A DNA stretch of 64,000 nucleotides from Pseudolabrys sp. Root1462 (GCF_001426945.1 NZ_LMFS01000001.1:2996922-3060921), one strand, 5' to 3'; positions 25,790 to 33,798 are shown, counted from the first letter of the stretch. Made by a program: numbers and translations. Notes: a model not told the origin generated them from the letters alone.

Positions 25790-26446
25790 TCAGCGGCCGC
25801 GGCCGCCATCCGCTTCGTCTTTCGACAGAAAATGCGGTGCCAGGTCGCGCCATTCGCGCAACGCCGCGTGGAAGTCGGCCTGTGGCACCTGCCACACCGA
25901 GGTCAGCGCCATGCCGCGAAGCAGATATTGTGTCGCCCGCACGAAAGCCCGCACGCGGTTGCCGGCGTAGCCCTCCTTCACCAGCGCATCGATCCAGATG
26001 TCGTCATGGCTCTGGCGATACTCGTCGTAGAGGTCGTGAAATATTTTCGACAGCGTTCTGTCGGTGCGCGCAGCCATCTGCAGTTCGAGCAGCGCCAGAT
26101 AGACGCGGCTCAGGAAAAACGACTCCGAGTCGCTGAGGAAGCGGTCGATGGTGGAACTGCCGTCGAGGCCGCGCGCCAGTTCGCGCGCGTGTTCCTGCGC
26201 CCGGATCAGCGCGGCGCGCCAGGCCGCCGCGATCAGATCGTATTTCGACGGAAAATAGTTCTCGCGCGCGCCGCGCGACACCTTGGCGCGCTTGGCCACG
26301 GCGATGGTGGAGAAGCGGGCATAGCCCTCATCGACCAGCAGATCGATGGCCGCGTGCAGGATGGCATCCTGCGTGGCGCGGCGGCGTTCCTCCTGCGTGC
26401 GCCGCGCCGGCTTCGATGCCGGCGCGACGCCACGTTTCGTCGTCAT
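25790..26446 (-). CDS. TetR family transcriptional regulator
   Basis: 218 residues. An N-terminal helix-turn-helix lies in residues about 20-65 (TQDAILHAAIDLLVDEGYARFS, IAVAKRAKVSRGARENYFPSK; YFPSK replaces the usual YFxSK). The C-terminal helical domain probably binds a ligand. The ATG overlaps the stop of the MetE-like gene (26443-26446), so both are co-transcribed and the regulator is likely autoregulated through the palindrome at 27692. Confidence 0.92.
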   Translation of the reverse strand: MTTKRGVAPASKPARRTQEERRRATQDAILHAAIDLLVDEGYARFSTIAVAKRAKVSRGARENYFPSKYDLIAAAWRAALIRAQEHARELARGLDGSSTIDRFLSDSESFFLSRVYLALLELQMAARTDRTLSKIFHDLYDEYRQSHDDIWIDALVKEGYAGNRVRAFVRATQYLLRGMALTSVWQVPQADFHAALREWRDLAPHFLSKDEADGGRGR

Positions 26447-27597
26447 CGGCCGCCCCAGACCTCGTTCGCCACCTCGACCACCAGCGCCAGTTTGTGCCGT
26501 TCGATCTCCTCGGTGATCTTGTTGCCGTGATGGCTGGAGGCAAAGCCGCATTGCGGGCTGAGGCAGAGATCCTCGAGGCGGACATATTTCGTCGCCTCGT
26601 CGATGCGGCGCTTGAGGCCGTCCTTGGTTTCCAGTTCCGGCGTCTTGCTGCTGACCAGACCCAGCACGATCTTCCTGCCCTTCGGCACGAAGCGCAGCGG
26701 CTCGAATCCGCCGGCGCGCTCGGTGTCGTATTCGAGGAAGAAGCCATCGACGTCGGCGCGGTTGAACAGAACTTCCGCCACCGGATCGTAGCCGCCTTCC
26801 GCCATCCACATGCTCGTGGCATTGCCGCGGCAGGTGTGCATGGTCACGGCATGCGATGGCTCGCGGCCCTTGGTGATCGCGTTGACGATGTCGGTGTACA
26901 GCACCGCCAGCGAGGCCGGATCCTCGCCATCCTGCGCCACCTGGCTGCGGATTGTCGGATCGCACATCGTCGCGAATGACACGTCGTCGAGCTGCAGATA
27001 GTCGCAGCCGGCAGCGCGCAGATCGGCGATCTCGGCGCGGTAGGCGCCGACGACATCGGCCCAGAACTCGGCCATGTCCGGATAGGCAGTCTTGTCCACG
27101 ACCTTGCGGCCGCCGCGCATGTGCATGTAGGTCGGCGACGGAATGCAGAACTTCGGCGTGCGGCTCGTCACCGACTTCAGATAGGCGAAATGGTCGACCA
27201 TGATCGGCCGGCTGCGCTTCACCTTGCCGGCGACCACCAGCATCGACGAGGTCTGCGCGGTGACGCCGCCCTCGCCCTTGAAGTTGACCGCGTAGTTGCC
27301 GTGCGTCCATTTGATGCCATCGAAGCCTGACAGGAAATCGACGTGCCAGAAGGCGCGGCGGAATTCGCCATCGGTGACCGATTGCAGGCCGACCTCTTCC
27401 TGCAGTTTCACCACCTCGCGGATGGCGCGGTCCTCGACGGCGCGCAACTGCTCTCTGGTCATCTCACCGCGTTCGGCCTGCTCGCGTGCTTCCTTGAGAT
27501 AGACCGGCCGCAGCAAACTGCCGACGTGATCGGCGCGGAATGGCGGCCGGTGCTGAGTGGCGGCTGGGCTCGCAGCTTGGCTGGCTTGCGCGGACAT
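26443..27597 (-). CDS. short MetE-like cobalamin-independent methyltransferase
   Basis: 384 residues, only the C-terminal catalytic half of MetE (MetE itself is about 750). Zinc-binding motifs are visible: His and Cys in MHTCRGN and Cys in SPQCGFAS, with acidic residues between. An N-terminal FRADHVGSLLRP and DGEFRR motif mark the family. The start has GGGAGGAATT upstream. The protein would transfer a methyl group to a thiol such as homocysteine. Such core-MetE proteins can use methyl donors other than methyltetrahydrofolate; which one is not visible. It is co-transcribed with a TetR gene. Confidence 0.85.
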   Translation of the reverse strand: MSAQASQAASPAATQHRPPFRADHVGSLLRPVYLKEAREQAERGEMTREQLRAVEDRAIREVVKLQEEVGLQSVTDGEFRRAFWHVDFLSGFDGIKWTHGNYAVNFKGEGGVTAQTSSMLVVAGKVKRSRPIMVDHFAYLKSVTSRTPKFCIPSPTYMHMRGGRKVVDKTAYPDMAEFWADVVGAYRAEIADLRAAGCDYLQLDDVSFATMCDPTIRSQVAQDGEDPASLAVLYTDIVNAITKGREPSHAVTMHTCRGNATSMWMAEGGYDPVAEVLFNRADVDGFFLEYDTERAGGFEPLRFVPKGRKIVLGLVSSKTPELETKDGLKRRIDEATKYVRLEDLCLSPQCGFASSHHGNKITEEIERHKLALVVEVANEVWGGR

Positions 27598-27691
27598 CGA
27601 ATTCCTCCCGGCTGTGGTGGCGCGGCGCAACGAAACGCGCGCGTCATCGGTTGGCCACAGCCTAAGGCGGCCGGGAGCGGCAATCAATAAT

Positions 27692-27709
27692 ATAAGCTGT
27701 GCAGCTTAT
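27692..27709. promoter_or_regulatory. 18-bp palindrome, candidate TetR operator
   Basis: ATAAGCTG-TG-CAGCTTAT at 27692-27709 is a perfect 8-2-8 palindrome about 95 bp upstream of the MetE-like start and in an AT-rich -10-like context (AATAATATAAG). TetR-family operators are typically palindromes of this size. Confidence 0.6.
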
Positions 27710-27858
27710 TTATCCGGAGCCAGGCCGGCCTCGCTGGCGTGGCTTGGCGCCGTCGGTGCCGTCCCCGCCAGCAGGTGCTCGGTCACGGCACGGCTGGCGG
27801 CAAGCGATACAATGACGACCCCGGAGACGACGACGATAGCGAGGATGTGCGCTCGCAT
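27706..27858 (-). CDS. tiny membrane protein (50 residues)
   Basis: From ATG at 27858: MRAHILAIVVVSGVVIVSL, a hydrophobic N-terminal segment, then a polar Ala/Pro/Ser-rich tail. It looks like a signal anchor or a signal peptide with a short mature part. The ribosome site is weak (GGGAATTGAA). Its stop overlaps the palindrome at 27692. It may be non-coding. Confidence 0.4.
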   Translation of the reverse strand: MRAHILAIVVVSGVVIVSLAASRAVTEHLLAGTAPTAPSHASEAGLAPDK

Positions 27859-27870
27859 TTCAATTCCCGC

Positions 27871-27937
27871 GACAACTAGAAATTGTATCGCGTAAAGGTA
27901 GCGCACAATCGCTTCCGAGACAATTAAAGGTTGTATC
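27871..27937. promoter_or_regulatory. pair of ACAA-N7-TTGT elements
   Basis: Two related 19-bp elements (27871-27889 and 27919-27937) share GACAAyTArArrTTGTATC and are 48 bp apart in the same orientation. Each is an imperfect palindrome of ACAA/TTGT arms. They lie just upstream of the 50-residue gene, where operator sites are expected. Confidence 0.4.
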
Positions 27938-27995
27938 CGCAGAGAATTAAAACGCGTTGGCGATAGTTCGGCCGTCACCTCGCGCATGCCGATAA

Positions 27996-28022
27996 GAAAA
28001 CGGCGCCCTCGTCGGGGCGCCG
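27996..28022 (-). terminator. terminator after fliJ
   Basis: CGGCGCCC (28001-28008) and GGGCGCCG (28015-28022) form the stem; on the minus strand TTTTCTTATC follows. It sits 30 bp after the fliJ stop. Confidence 0.75.
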
Positions 28023-28054
28023 CTTACGAGACGTGATGCCGTCTGCCGAAATGG

Positions 28055-28477
28055 TTATGCGTGCGCGCCGCCGGCGGTAAAGCGCATGGTGGCGATGCGG
28101 TCGAGTTCCTGCTGCTCGCGCGCATTCTGCTCGGCGCGGTCGCGTTCCTTGTCGCGCTCGTCGAGCATCTCGACTTTCTTGAGCTCCTCGAAGGCTTCGC
28201 CGAGTGCCGCCTTGGCGTCGTCGAGCTGACCTTTGAGCTCCTCGGCCGAGCGCTTGAGGTTCTCGCGGCGAGTCATCGCCGCCTTGGCATAGGTCGGATA
28301 GGCGAAATGACCGGGATCGTGGATACCGGCGCGGTCCTGCTCGAGACGGATTTCGCGGTCGAGTTCTCCGGCAATCCGGTCGAACTCGGCCATCATCGCC
28401 TCGATCTGCGCGACCTTGCGCCGCTTCTCGTCGACCTGAAACTTCTTCAGGCGGATAAGGGTTTCGCGTGACTTCAT
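28055..28477 (-). CDS. fliJ: flagellar export protein FliJ
   Basis: 140 residues, almost entirely charged helix with a coiled-coil pattern (SRETLIRLKKFQVDEKRRKVAQ at the start; a long Glu/Lys/Arg-rich central helix). Size and layout fit FliJ, the central stalk of the FliI ATPase that also contacts FlhA. The start at 28477 is chosen over the longer frame to 28516 because it gives the typical FliJ N-terminus. It lies 166 bp downstream of fliI on the same strand. Confidence 0.85.
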   Translation of the reverse strand: MKSRETLIRLKKFQVDEKRRKVAQIEAMMAEFDRIAGELDREIRLEQDRAGIHDPGHFAYPTYAKAAMTRRENLKRSAEELKGQLDDAKAALGEAFEELKKVEMLDERDKERDRAEQNAREQQELDRIATMRFTAGGAHA

Positions 28478-28643
28478 CGACTCAATACTCCCCCGAAGCC
28501 CCGATCGGCGCTCCAAAGCCGGCCATACGCGCCGCCTGTCCGGAACGCCCCGGACCGTCAGTAGAGGGACTCTGGGCCAATATCGTTAGTTTTCGGTTTC
28601 CAGAATCGATCATTTGCAATGCATCCCGGCTAAATCGGCCTTT

Positions 28644-29966
28644 TCAGCCAGCCGCAGGCCGCCCGACGATCTGTTCGAGCATCTGATAGCCCTCGATGAG
28701 GCTGGTGGCGTCGTCCTTGCCCTGGGTCAGAAAGGCCTCGAGCGGCTTGTGCAGCCCGATCGCCTCATCGACATCGGCCGACGAGCCGGGCCGGTAGGCG
28801 CCGAGCCGGATCAGCTCTTCCATGTCGGAATAGGTCGCCATCACCGAGCGCGCCCGCTTGATCACCGGCAGAAAATTCGGATCGGCCGAACGCGGCATGG
28901 TGCGCGACACCGACTTGAGGACATTGATGGCCGGATAGCGCCCGCGCTCGGCGATCGCTCGCTCCATGACGATGTGGCCGTCGAGAATGCCGCGCACCGC
29001 GTCGGCCACTGGCTCATTGTGATCGTCGCCGTCCACCAGCACCGTGAAGATGCCGGTGATGGTGCCCTGGTCGTTGGTGCCGGGACCGGCGCGCTCGAGG
29101 AGTCGCGGCAGCTCGGTGAACACCGTCGGCGTGTAGCCCTTGGCGGTCGGCGGCTCGCCGGCCGACAGACCGATCTCGCGCTGCGCCATGGCAAAGCGCG
29201 TCACCGAGTCCATCATGGCGAGGACGTCCTGGCCTTCGTCGCGGAAATATTCGGCGATCGACATCGTGAGATAGGCCGCCTGCCGCCGCATCAGCGCCGG
29301 TTCATCCGAGGTCGATACCACGACCACCGAGCGCTTGAGCCCGGTCTCGCCGAGATCGTCCTGCAGAAACTCCTGCACCTCGCGGCCGCGTTCGCCGATC
29401 AGGCCAATGACCGACACGTCGGCCGACACGTTCTTCGCCAGCATCGACAGCAGCACCGACTTGCCGACGCCGGAGCCGGCGAAGATACCCATGCGCTGGC
29501 CGCGGCAAACGGTGAGAAACGTGTTGAGCACGCGAACGCCGAGATCGAGCGGCGCGCCAACCCGGTTGCGCGAGTGCGCCGCCGGCGGCGCGTTGCGGAA
29601 CGGATAAGGCGCTGCGCCCGCGCGCAGCGGGCCCTTGCCGTCGATCGGCTCGCCCAAGGCATTGACGACGCGGCCAAGCCAGGCGTCCGACGGCCGCACG
29701 GTCATCGCCGAGGACGACACCAGCGCCCGGCAGCCGCGGCGCACGCCTTCGAGCGGCGCAAACGGCATCGCCAGCGCCAGTTTGCCGGAGAAGCCGACGA
29801 TCTCGCACGGCACCGGGCCGTTGCCGCCCTCGATGGTCAGCCGCGAGCCGACCGACATGGCGTAAAGCGGCCCGGCCACTTCGACCATCAGGCCGCGCAC
29901 GCCGACGACGCGGCCGTAGATCTCAACGCCGTCGATATCGCCGATCTGTTCAGCGAGAGCTTTCAT
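28644..29966 (-). CDS. fliI: flagellum-specific ATPase FliI
   Basis: 440 residues, the usual length. The ATPase motifs are intact: Walker A AGSGVGKS (163-170), [11 protein letters not shown], Walker [12 protein letters not shown], and [25 protein letters not shown] with the catalytic region. FliI hexamers energise flagellar type III export with FliJ and FliH. It is divergent from ctrA and followed by fliJ. GAGGATTGGG precedes the ATG, and a repeat hairpin (29977-30074) lies immediately upstream. Confidence 0.97.
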   Translation of the reverse strand: MKALAEQIGDIDGVEIYGRVVGVRGLMVEVAGPLYAMSVGSRLTIEGGNGPVPCEIVGFSGKLALAMPFAPLEGVRRGCRALVSSSAMTVRPSDAWLGRVVNALGEPIDGKGPLRAGAAPYPFRNAPPAAHSRNRVGAPLDLGVRVLNTFLTVCRGQRMGIFAGSGVGKSVLLSMLAKNVSADVSVIGLIGERGREVQEFLQDDLGETGLKRSVVVVSTSDEPALMRRQAAYLTMSIAEYFRDEGQDVLAMMDSVTRFAMAQREIGLSAGEPPTAKGYTPTVFTELPRLLERAGPGTNDQGTITGIFTVLVDGDDHNEPVADAVRGILDGHIVMERAIAERGRYPAINVLKSVSRTMPRSADPNFLPVIKRARSVMATYSDMEELIRLGAYRPGSSADVDEAIGLHKPLEAFLTQGKDDATSLIEGYQMLEQIVGRPAAG

Positions 29967-29976
29967 CCCAATCCTC

Positions 29977-30074
29977 GGTCATTCCACGGCGCGAACGAGT
30001 GAGCGAACCCGGAATCAAGATGCATGAGGGCCCTTTCCGGATTCCGATCCGGCCCTTCGGGCCCCGGAATGACC
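29977..30074. repeat. intergenic palindromic repeat in the fliI 5' region
   Basis: GGTCATTCC (29977-29985) and GGAATGACC (30066-30074) form perfect outer arms of a roughly 98-bp element with inner GAACCCGGAATC and GGATTCCGATCCGG-like arms. It resembles the 'gtcattccgggg...cccggaatc' repeats scattered in Bradyrhizobium and relatives. It begins 11 bp upstream of the fliI start. Confidence 0.75.
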
Positions 30075-30534
30075 CGTCCAGCGCCCTCTTCACCTTTTGG
30101 GCAGTTGGAACCCGCCGGAGCAGCGCGCCAAAAACGCCGTAAACCTGCCCTTAGGCTTACCGGAGAACCCCACGTATTAACTCCGTGTTTACCCGGGTCG
30201 TTAATCATTGGGTCATCGTCCACCCGGACGAACCTTGGGACTTTTTGCGACGATTCGCCCAGCGAAATGCGACACGGGCGCCATCGTCAGTGTCGGCTCG
30301 AACCGACAGATGAACCGGAGCATGAAACGGGTCGTGGCTAAAAAACCACTCGGCAGCAAGACTTTAGGTCGATTCGGCGCGTCGGCGCCAGCTTCCGCTT
30401 GCGTGCCGGAATCAGGTTTTGTTAACCATGTCCGAATAGTGTCGAATCGGTTTGTCCCACCGCGTTTTTTTCAAGAGCTCGCCGCCCAAGCGGCGCTGAC
30501 CCATAGCCCGGAAGCGGCGAGATAGGGGACTACA
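30075..30534 (+). promoter_or_regulatory. ctrA upstream regulatory region
   Basis: A 460-bp leader with no gene. It contains a near-consensus CtrA box (TTAA-N7-TTTA, 30177-30191) and three GANTC CcrM methylation sites (30252, 30371, 30444). In Caulobacter ctrA is controlled by CtrA itself and by GANTC methylation, so the arrangement fits. The promoter position and transcript start are not determined. Confidence 0.5.
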
Positions 30535-31236
30535 ATGCGCGTTCTACTCATAGAAGATGACAGCGCGACCGCTCAATCCATTGAGCTGATGCTGAAATCC
30601 GAGAGTTTCAACGTCTATACCACCGACCTGGGTGAGGAAGGCGTCGACCTCGGCAAGCTCTACGATTACGACATTATCCTGCTCGACCTGAACCTCCCCG
30701 ACATGTCGGGCTTCGAGGTGCTGCGATCGCTCCGGGTGTCCAAGGTCAAGACGCCGATCCTCATCCTGTCCGGCCTCGCCGGCATCGAAGACAAGGTGAA
30801 GGGTCTCGGCTTCGGCGCCGACGACTACATGACCAAGCCGTTCCACAAGGACGAGCTGATCGCCCGCATCCACGCCATCGTCCGTCGGTCAAAGGGCCAC
30901 GCCCAGTCGGTCATCAACACCGGCGACCTGGTGGTCAACCTCGACACCAAGACCGTCGAAGTCACCGGCCAGCGCGTGCACCTCACGGGCAAGGAATACC
31001 AGATGCTCGAGCTGCTCTCCCTGCGCAAAGGGACAACGCTCACCAAGGAGATGTTCCTCAACCATCTCTACGGCGGCATGGACGAGCCGGAACTCAAGAT
31101 CATCGACGTCTTCATCTGCAAGCTGCGCAAGAAGCTCGCGAATGCGTCGGACGGCAAGAACTACATCGAGACCGTCTGGGGCCGCGGCTATGTGCTGCGC
31201 GAGCCGACGGAAGCCGACGAGCGGATCCCCGCTTAA
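30535..31236 (+). CDS. ctrA: cell-cycle master response regulator CtrA
   Basis: 233 residues. Receiver domain (1-115) with acidic pair E8-D9/D9, phospho-acceptor D51 ([13 protein letters not shown]) and K in YMTKPF; the OmpR-type winged helix follows (about 130-225), ending [15 protein letters not shown]. The sequence [20 protein letters not shown] and [13 protein letters not shown] are the highly conserved CtrA signatures. CtrA binds TTAA-N7-TTAA and controls cell-cycle, flagellar and chemotaxis genes. It receives phosphate from ChpT (48201). A terminator follows. Confidence 0.98.
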   Translation: MRVLLIEDDSATAQSIELMLKSESFNVYTTDLGEEGVDLGKLYDYDIILLDLNLPDMSGFEVLRSLRVSKVKTPILILSGLAGIEDKVKGLGFGADDYMTKPFHKDELIARIHAIVRRSKGHAQSVINTGDLVVNLDTKTVEVTGQRVHLTGKEYQMLELLSLRKGTTLTKEMFLNHLYGGMDEPELKIIDVFICKLRKKLANASDGKNYIETVWGRGYVLREPTEADERIPA

Positions 31237-31261
31237 GCCTTCCCCCTCAAGAGGGCGACAT

Positions 31262-31293
31262 AAAAAACCCCGCCAGCGATGGCGGGGTTTTTG
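31262..31293 (+). terminator. Rho-independent terminator after ctrA
   Basis: AAAACCCCGCC and GGCGGGGTTTTT around loop AGCGAT, immediately followed by T-rich sequence. It ends the ctrA transcript 25 bp past the stop. Confidence 0.9.
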
Positions 31294-31326
31294 TTTGGCG
31301 ATCGCGCGGGCGGTTCGCTGTCCGCG

Positions 31327-31890
31327 TCACTTGGCCCGCTTGCGGCCGGTGAACATCGCTTTGACGAGGTTCTCCCGGTGCTCGAAGCTGGCGATCAGCA
31401 CGCCGAGCACATGGAAGGCGACCAGGCCGATGGTGAGGTTGGCGAAGGCCTCGTGCACCTCCTCGAGGGCCTTGGAGCCCCAATAGGCGTCGGTCGTCAT
31501 CATGTAGCCAGTGATGCAGCTCCCAGTGATCATGATGAGCAACGCCACGATCATCGCGCCGCCCGCCGGATTGTGGCCGATATAGCGCGGCGCCCTGAAC
31601 ATCGCGACGTCGCGCAGATAGACAAACGTCGCCGCCGGCGAGCGCAGGAAGTTCGAGAACCGCGCATGCTGTGGTCCGATGAGACCCCAGATCACGCGGA
31701 AGGCCACCAGGCCGGCGATCGTATAACCGGCCGCTATATGGACCTTCTCGATGTCGTCGCCGGTCGCATAAGCGACGAGAAACAGCGTCGCCAGCGACCA
31801 GTGAAACACCCGCACCAGCGGGTCCCAGACTTTGACCATCGCCGGCGGCGTCGCGCCGCCGGCTTGCACCAGTTGATTGGTTGCGCTCAT
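31327..31890 (-). CDS. cytochrome b561 family protein
   Basis: 187 residues with four hydrophobic helices and histidines placed as haem ligands (VFHWSLATL, VHIAAGYT, HEAFANL, FHVLGVLIA). This is the di-haem cytochrome b561/Ni-Fe hydrogenase b-subunit fold of the inner membrane, which passes electrons between quinol and a periplasmic partner. It lies 11 bp after a PepSY protein gene. No hydrogenase gene is nearby, so the partner is unknown. Confidence 0.88.
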   Translation of the reverse strand: MSATNQLVQAGGATPPAMVKVWDPLVRVFHWSLATLFLVAYATGDDIEKVHIAAGYTIAGLVAFRVIWGLIGPQHARFSNFLRSPAATFVYLRDVAMFRAPRYIGHNPAGGAMIVALLIMITGSCITGYMMTTDAYWGSKALEEVHEAFANLTIGLVAFHVLGVLIASFEHRENLVKAMFTGRKRAK

Positions 31891-31901
31891 GGCCCGGTGC
31901 C

Positions 31902-32177
31902 TTAGTTCTGGCCGACGATCTGGCCGTTGGTGGGATCGAGGAAGAGCTCCACCTGGTTGCCGTTCTTGTCGATCGAGTAGAATTCACCGCAGGCCTTGGC
32001 GAGCTTGGCCTTGCGCACCTTGTAGCCTTGCGCCTCGAGCTTGGACTGCAGTTGCTGCATCGACAGCCACTGGTTCTCCGGCGCATTGGTGCAGGGCCGG
32101 CCCAGGCTGCCGGCGTAAGCGGCGCCCGAAGTGCTCAGGATCGCGGCGGCGGTGGTGAGAATGACGAACTTGCGCAT
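31902..32177 (-). CDS. secreted PepSY domain protein
   Basis: 91 residues from the ATG at 32177 (GGAGATCCTG upstream). A signal peptide MRKFVILTTAAAIL to AAYAGS is followed by a PepSY-like domain (QLQSKLEAQGYKVRKAKLAKA, GEFYSIDKNGNQVELFLDPTNG, as motifs). It lies directly before the cytochrome b561 gene and shares a promoter block with the small gene at 32386. PepSY domains are often linked to inhibition or sensing at the cell envelope. Confidence 0.85.
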   Translation of the reverse strand: MRKFVILTTAAAILSTSGAAYAGSLGRPCTNAPENQWLSMQQLQSKLEAQGYKVRKAKLAKACGEFYSIDKNGNQVELFLDPTNGQIVGQN

Positions 32178-32243
32178 CAGGATCTCCATCCGTTTAGACG
32201 GGACCACACCATGTGGTCGACGATGGGCCCACCTTGCATGAGA

Positions 32244-32286
32244 GCCGCTGACCGCCGCCTGTTGCGCGATGTCAGCGAGCTGTCAG
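32244..32286 (-). promoter_or_regulatory. operator block 1: direct repeat for the OmpR-type regulator (b561/PepSY promoter)
   Basis: On the plus strand TGTCAG-N5-TGTCAG at 32270-32286 (11-bp period). The surrounding 43 bp (32244-32286) closely match 32702-32744: GCCGCTGAC, CGCCTGTTG and the direct repeat are shared at identical spacing. The repeat sits 67-109 bp upstream of the PepSY gene start at 32177. A half-site repeat of 11-bp period is typical of OmpR/PhoP-family regulators. Confidence 0.65.
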
Positions 32287-32327
32287 CATCGGACCGGGCA
32301 GGTTCGACATGAAGAATTGCCCGATAT

Positions 32328-32357
32328 GAAAACGGGCCGGCAACACCTGCCGGCCCG
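32328..32357 (-). terminator. terminator after the 83-residue gene
   Basis: CGGGCCGGCA (32333-32342) and TGCCGGCCCG (32348-32357) form the stem; on the minus strand TTTTC follows. It lies about 30 bp beyond the stop of the gene at 32386. Confidence 0.8.
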
Positions 32358-32385
32358 CTTCAGATGAAAGGTTTGCGAATTCCGT

Positions 32386-32637
32386 TCAGTCGCGATCGCC
32401 ACCGTGCTGGCGGCTGTCACGGCGGCCGTCGCCGTCAAAGTCGCGCGTGTCGCTCATGTCGCGCTTGTGCTGGCGTTCCGCGTAATGGTGGCGATCCCGC
32501 TTGCCGTGCTCGCCGGCGCGTTCGTGCGTGACCTGACCTGTTCCTGGCGCAGCAACGCGTTCGCCGTTGCTGGCTTGGGCCACCGTCGCGAGCCCGATAA
32601 CAGCCGCCAGTGCGCCGAAAATGATGGTTTTCCGCAT
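32386..32637 (-). CDS. small secreted Asp/His/Arg-rich protein
   Basis: 83 residues from ATG at 32637 (ACAGGAGACGGACG upstream). A signal peptide (MRKTIIFGALAAVIGLATVA-QAS) precedes a highly charged mature part rich in H, R, D. The C-terminus (RDFDGDGRRDSRQHGGDRD) has a D-x-D-x-D loop like a dockerin or EF-hand and could bind Ca or another metal. It is divergent from the PepSY/two-component operon and shares an operator block with 31902. Confidence 0.7.
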   Translation of the reverse strand: MRKTIIFGALAAVIGLATVAQASNGERVAAPGTGQVTHERAGEHGKRDRHHYAERQHKRDMSDTRDFDGDGRRDSRQHGGDRD

Positions 32638-32701
32638 CGTCCGTCTCCTGTTTCCGCGCGGGCCGGCGATTCGGCCCAGGCAAGCCGGACCCTGCGCTTC
32701 G

Positions 32702-32744
32702 GCCGCTGACGGACGCCTGTTGATCCATGTCAGCCAATTGTCAG
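32702..32744. promoter_or_regulatory. operator block 2: direct repeat in the divergent promoter
   Basis: TGTCAG-N5-TGTCAG at 32728-32744, inside a 43-bp block that aligns without gaps to 32244-32286. It lies 65-107 bp upstream of the 83-residue gene on the minus strand and 45 bp before the PepSY gene on the plus strand, so it could control both directions. Confidence 0.65.
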
Positions 32745-32788
32745 GTCGCGTCGGGCATGGTGCTTTGTCTCCCAAAGGACTCGCCACA

Positions 32789-33118
32789 TTGCGTTTGCGG
32801 TACCCTGCCACGGTCCTGACAGCGGCTTTCGTCGTCGCGGCGCTGCTTGTCGCCGTGCCGCTGGCGCAGGCGCGCGATCACGACGACCGGCAACGCGACC
32901 AGGTGCGCCGCGCCGTCGAGGCCGGCGAGATCCGGTCGCTCGCCGACATCATCGCCGGCGTACGCGACAAACTGCCGGGCGCGATCGCCGGCGTCGAGAT
33001 CGAGCACGACGACGGCCACTGGATCTACGAATTCCGCGTCATCGACGCCGGCGGCCGCTTGTTCGAGGTCTATATCGATGCCCGCAATGGCACGATCGAG
33101 CGGATCAAGGAGAAGTAA
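32789..33118 (+). CDS. secreted PepSY domain protein, two-component associated
   Basis: 109 residues from a TTG at 32789 with AAAGGA upstream; no ATG is available. A signal peptide (residues about 1-30, ending LAQARD) is followed by a PepSY domain (RRAVEAGEIRSLADIIAG, YEFRVIDAGGRLFEVYIDARNGTIERI as motifs). Its TAA overlaps the ATG of the response regulator (TAATG at 33116-33120). Membrane-exposed PepSY proteins next to sensor kinases often modulate the kinase, which is inferred here. Confidence 0.75.
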   Translation: MRLRYPATVLTAAFVVAALLVAVPLAQARDHDDRQRDQVRRAVEAGEIRSLADIIAGVRDKLPGAIAGVEIEHDDGHWIYEFRVIDAGGRLFEVYIDARNGTIERIKEK

Positions 33119-33798
33119 TGCGCCTGCTGCTCGTCGAGGACGACCAACGCATCGCTGCCGACATCGAGCGCGCCCTCACCGCCGCCGGCTATGTCGTCGA
33201 GAGTGCGCGCGACGGAGAGGACGCCTGGTTTCGCGGCGACACCGAGGACTATGGCGCGATCATCCTGGATCTCGGCCTGCCGGGCATGGATGGACTCGCG
33301 GTGCTCAAGCGCTGGCGCGCGAACGGGCGGCAGATCCCGGTACTGATCCTGACGGCACGCGGCAGTTGGGCCGAACGCGTCGATGGCATCGACGCGGGCG
33401 CCGACGACTACCTGCCGAAACCGTTCCGCATGGAGGAATTACTGGCGCGGCTGCGCTCGATCGTGCGCCGTTCCGCCGGTCACGCCTCGTCCGTGCTCAG
33501 CGCCGGTGACATCACGCTCGACGAGCGCCAGATGAAGGTGAGCCTGCGCGGCGTGCCGGTGACGTTGTCGCCGCTCGAATATCGGGTCGTGGCGTATCTG
33601 TTGCGGCACAAGGGACGCGTCGTGTCGCAGCACGAGCTCGACGAGAATATCTACGGCCCTAATGAGGATCACGATTCCAACGCGCTCGAAGTACTGATCG
33701 GCCGGGTCCGCAAGAAGCTCGGCGCCGGCCTGATCGAGACCCGCCGCGGCTTCGGCTACCTGGTCCCGGAGCCGGGGCCAAAGGAATCGGCACCATGA
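33118..33798 (+). CDS. OmpR-family response regulator
   Basis: 226 residues. Receiver domain with EDD at 7-9, phospho-acceptor D51 (IILDLGLPGMDGL) and K in LPKPF; winged-helix DNA-binding domain to the end (LSPLEYRVVAYLL, RVVSQHELDENIYG, NALEVLIGRVRKKLG). The PhoP/QseB-like type fits a direct-repeat operator of 11-bp period. It overlaps the PepSY gene upstream and the sensor kinase downstream, so all three are one operon. Confidence 0.95.
   Translation: MRLLLVEDDQRIAADIERALTAAGYVVESARDGEDAWFRGDTEDYGAIILDLGLPGMDGLAVLKRWRANGRQIPVLILTARGSWAERVDGIDAGADDYLPKPFRMEELLARLRSIVRRSAGHASSVLSAGDITLDERQMKVSLRGVPVTLSPLEYRVVAYLLRHKGRVVSQHELDENIYGPNEDHDSNALEVLIGRVRKKLGAGLIETRRGFGYLVPEPGPKESAP

Noticed and set aside
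27598-27705. SAM or cobalamin riboswitch before the MetE-like gene
   Set aside because: Only about 108 bp, with a palindrome of the TetR-operator type and no recognisable conserved riboswitch core.
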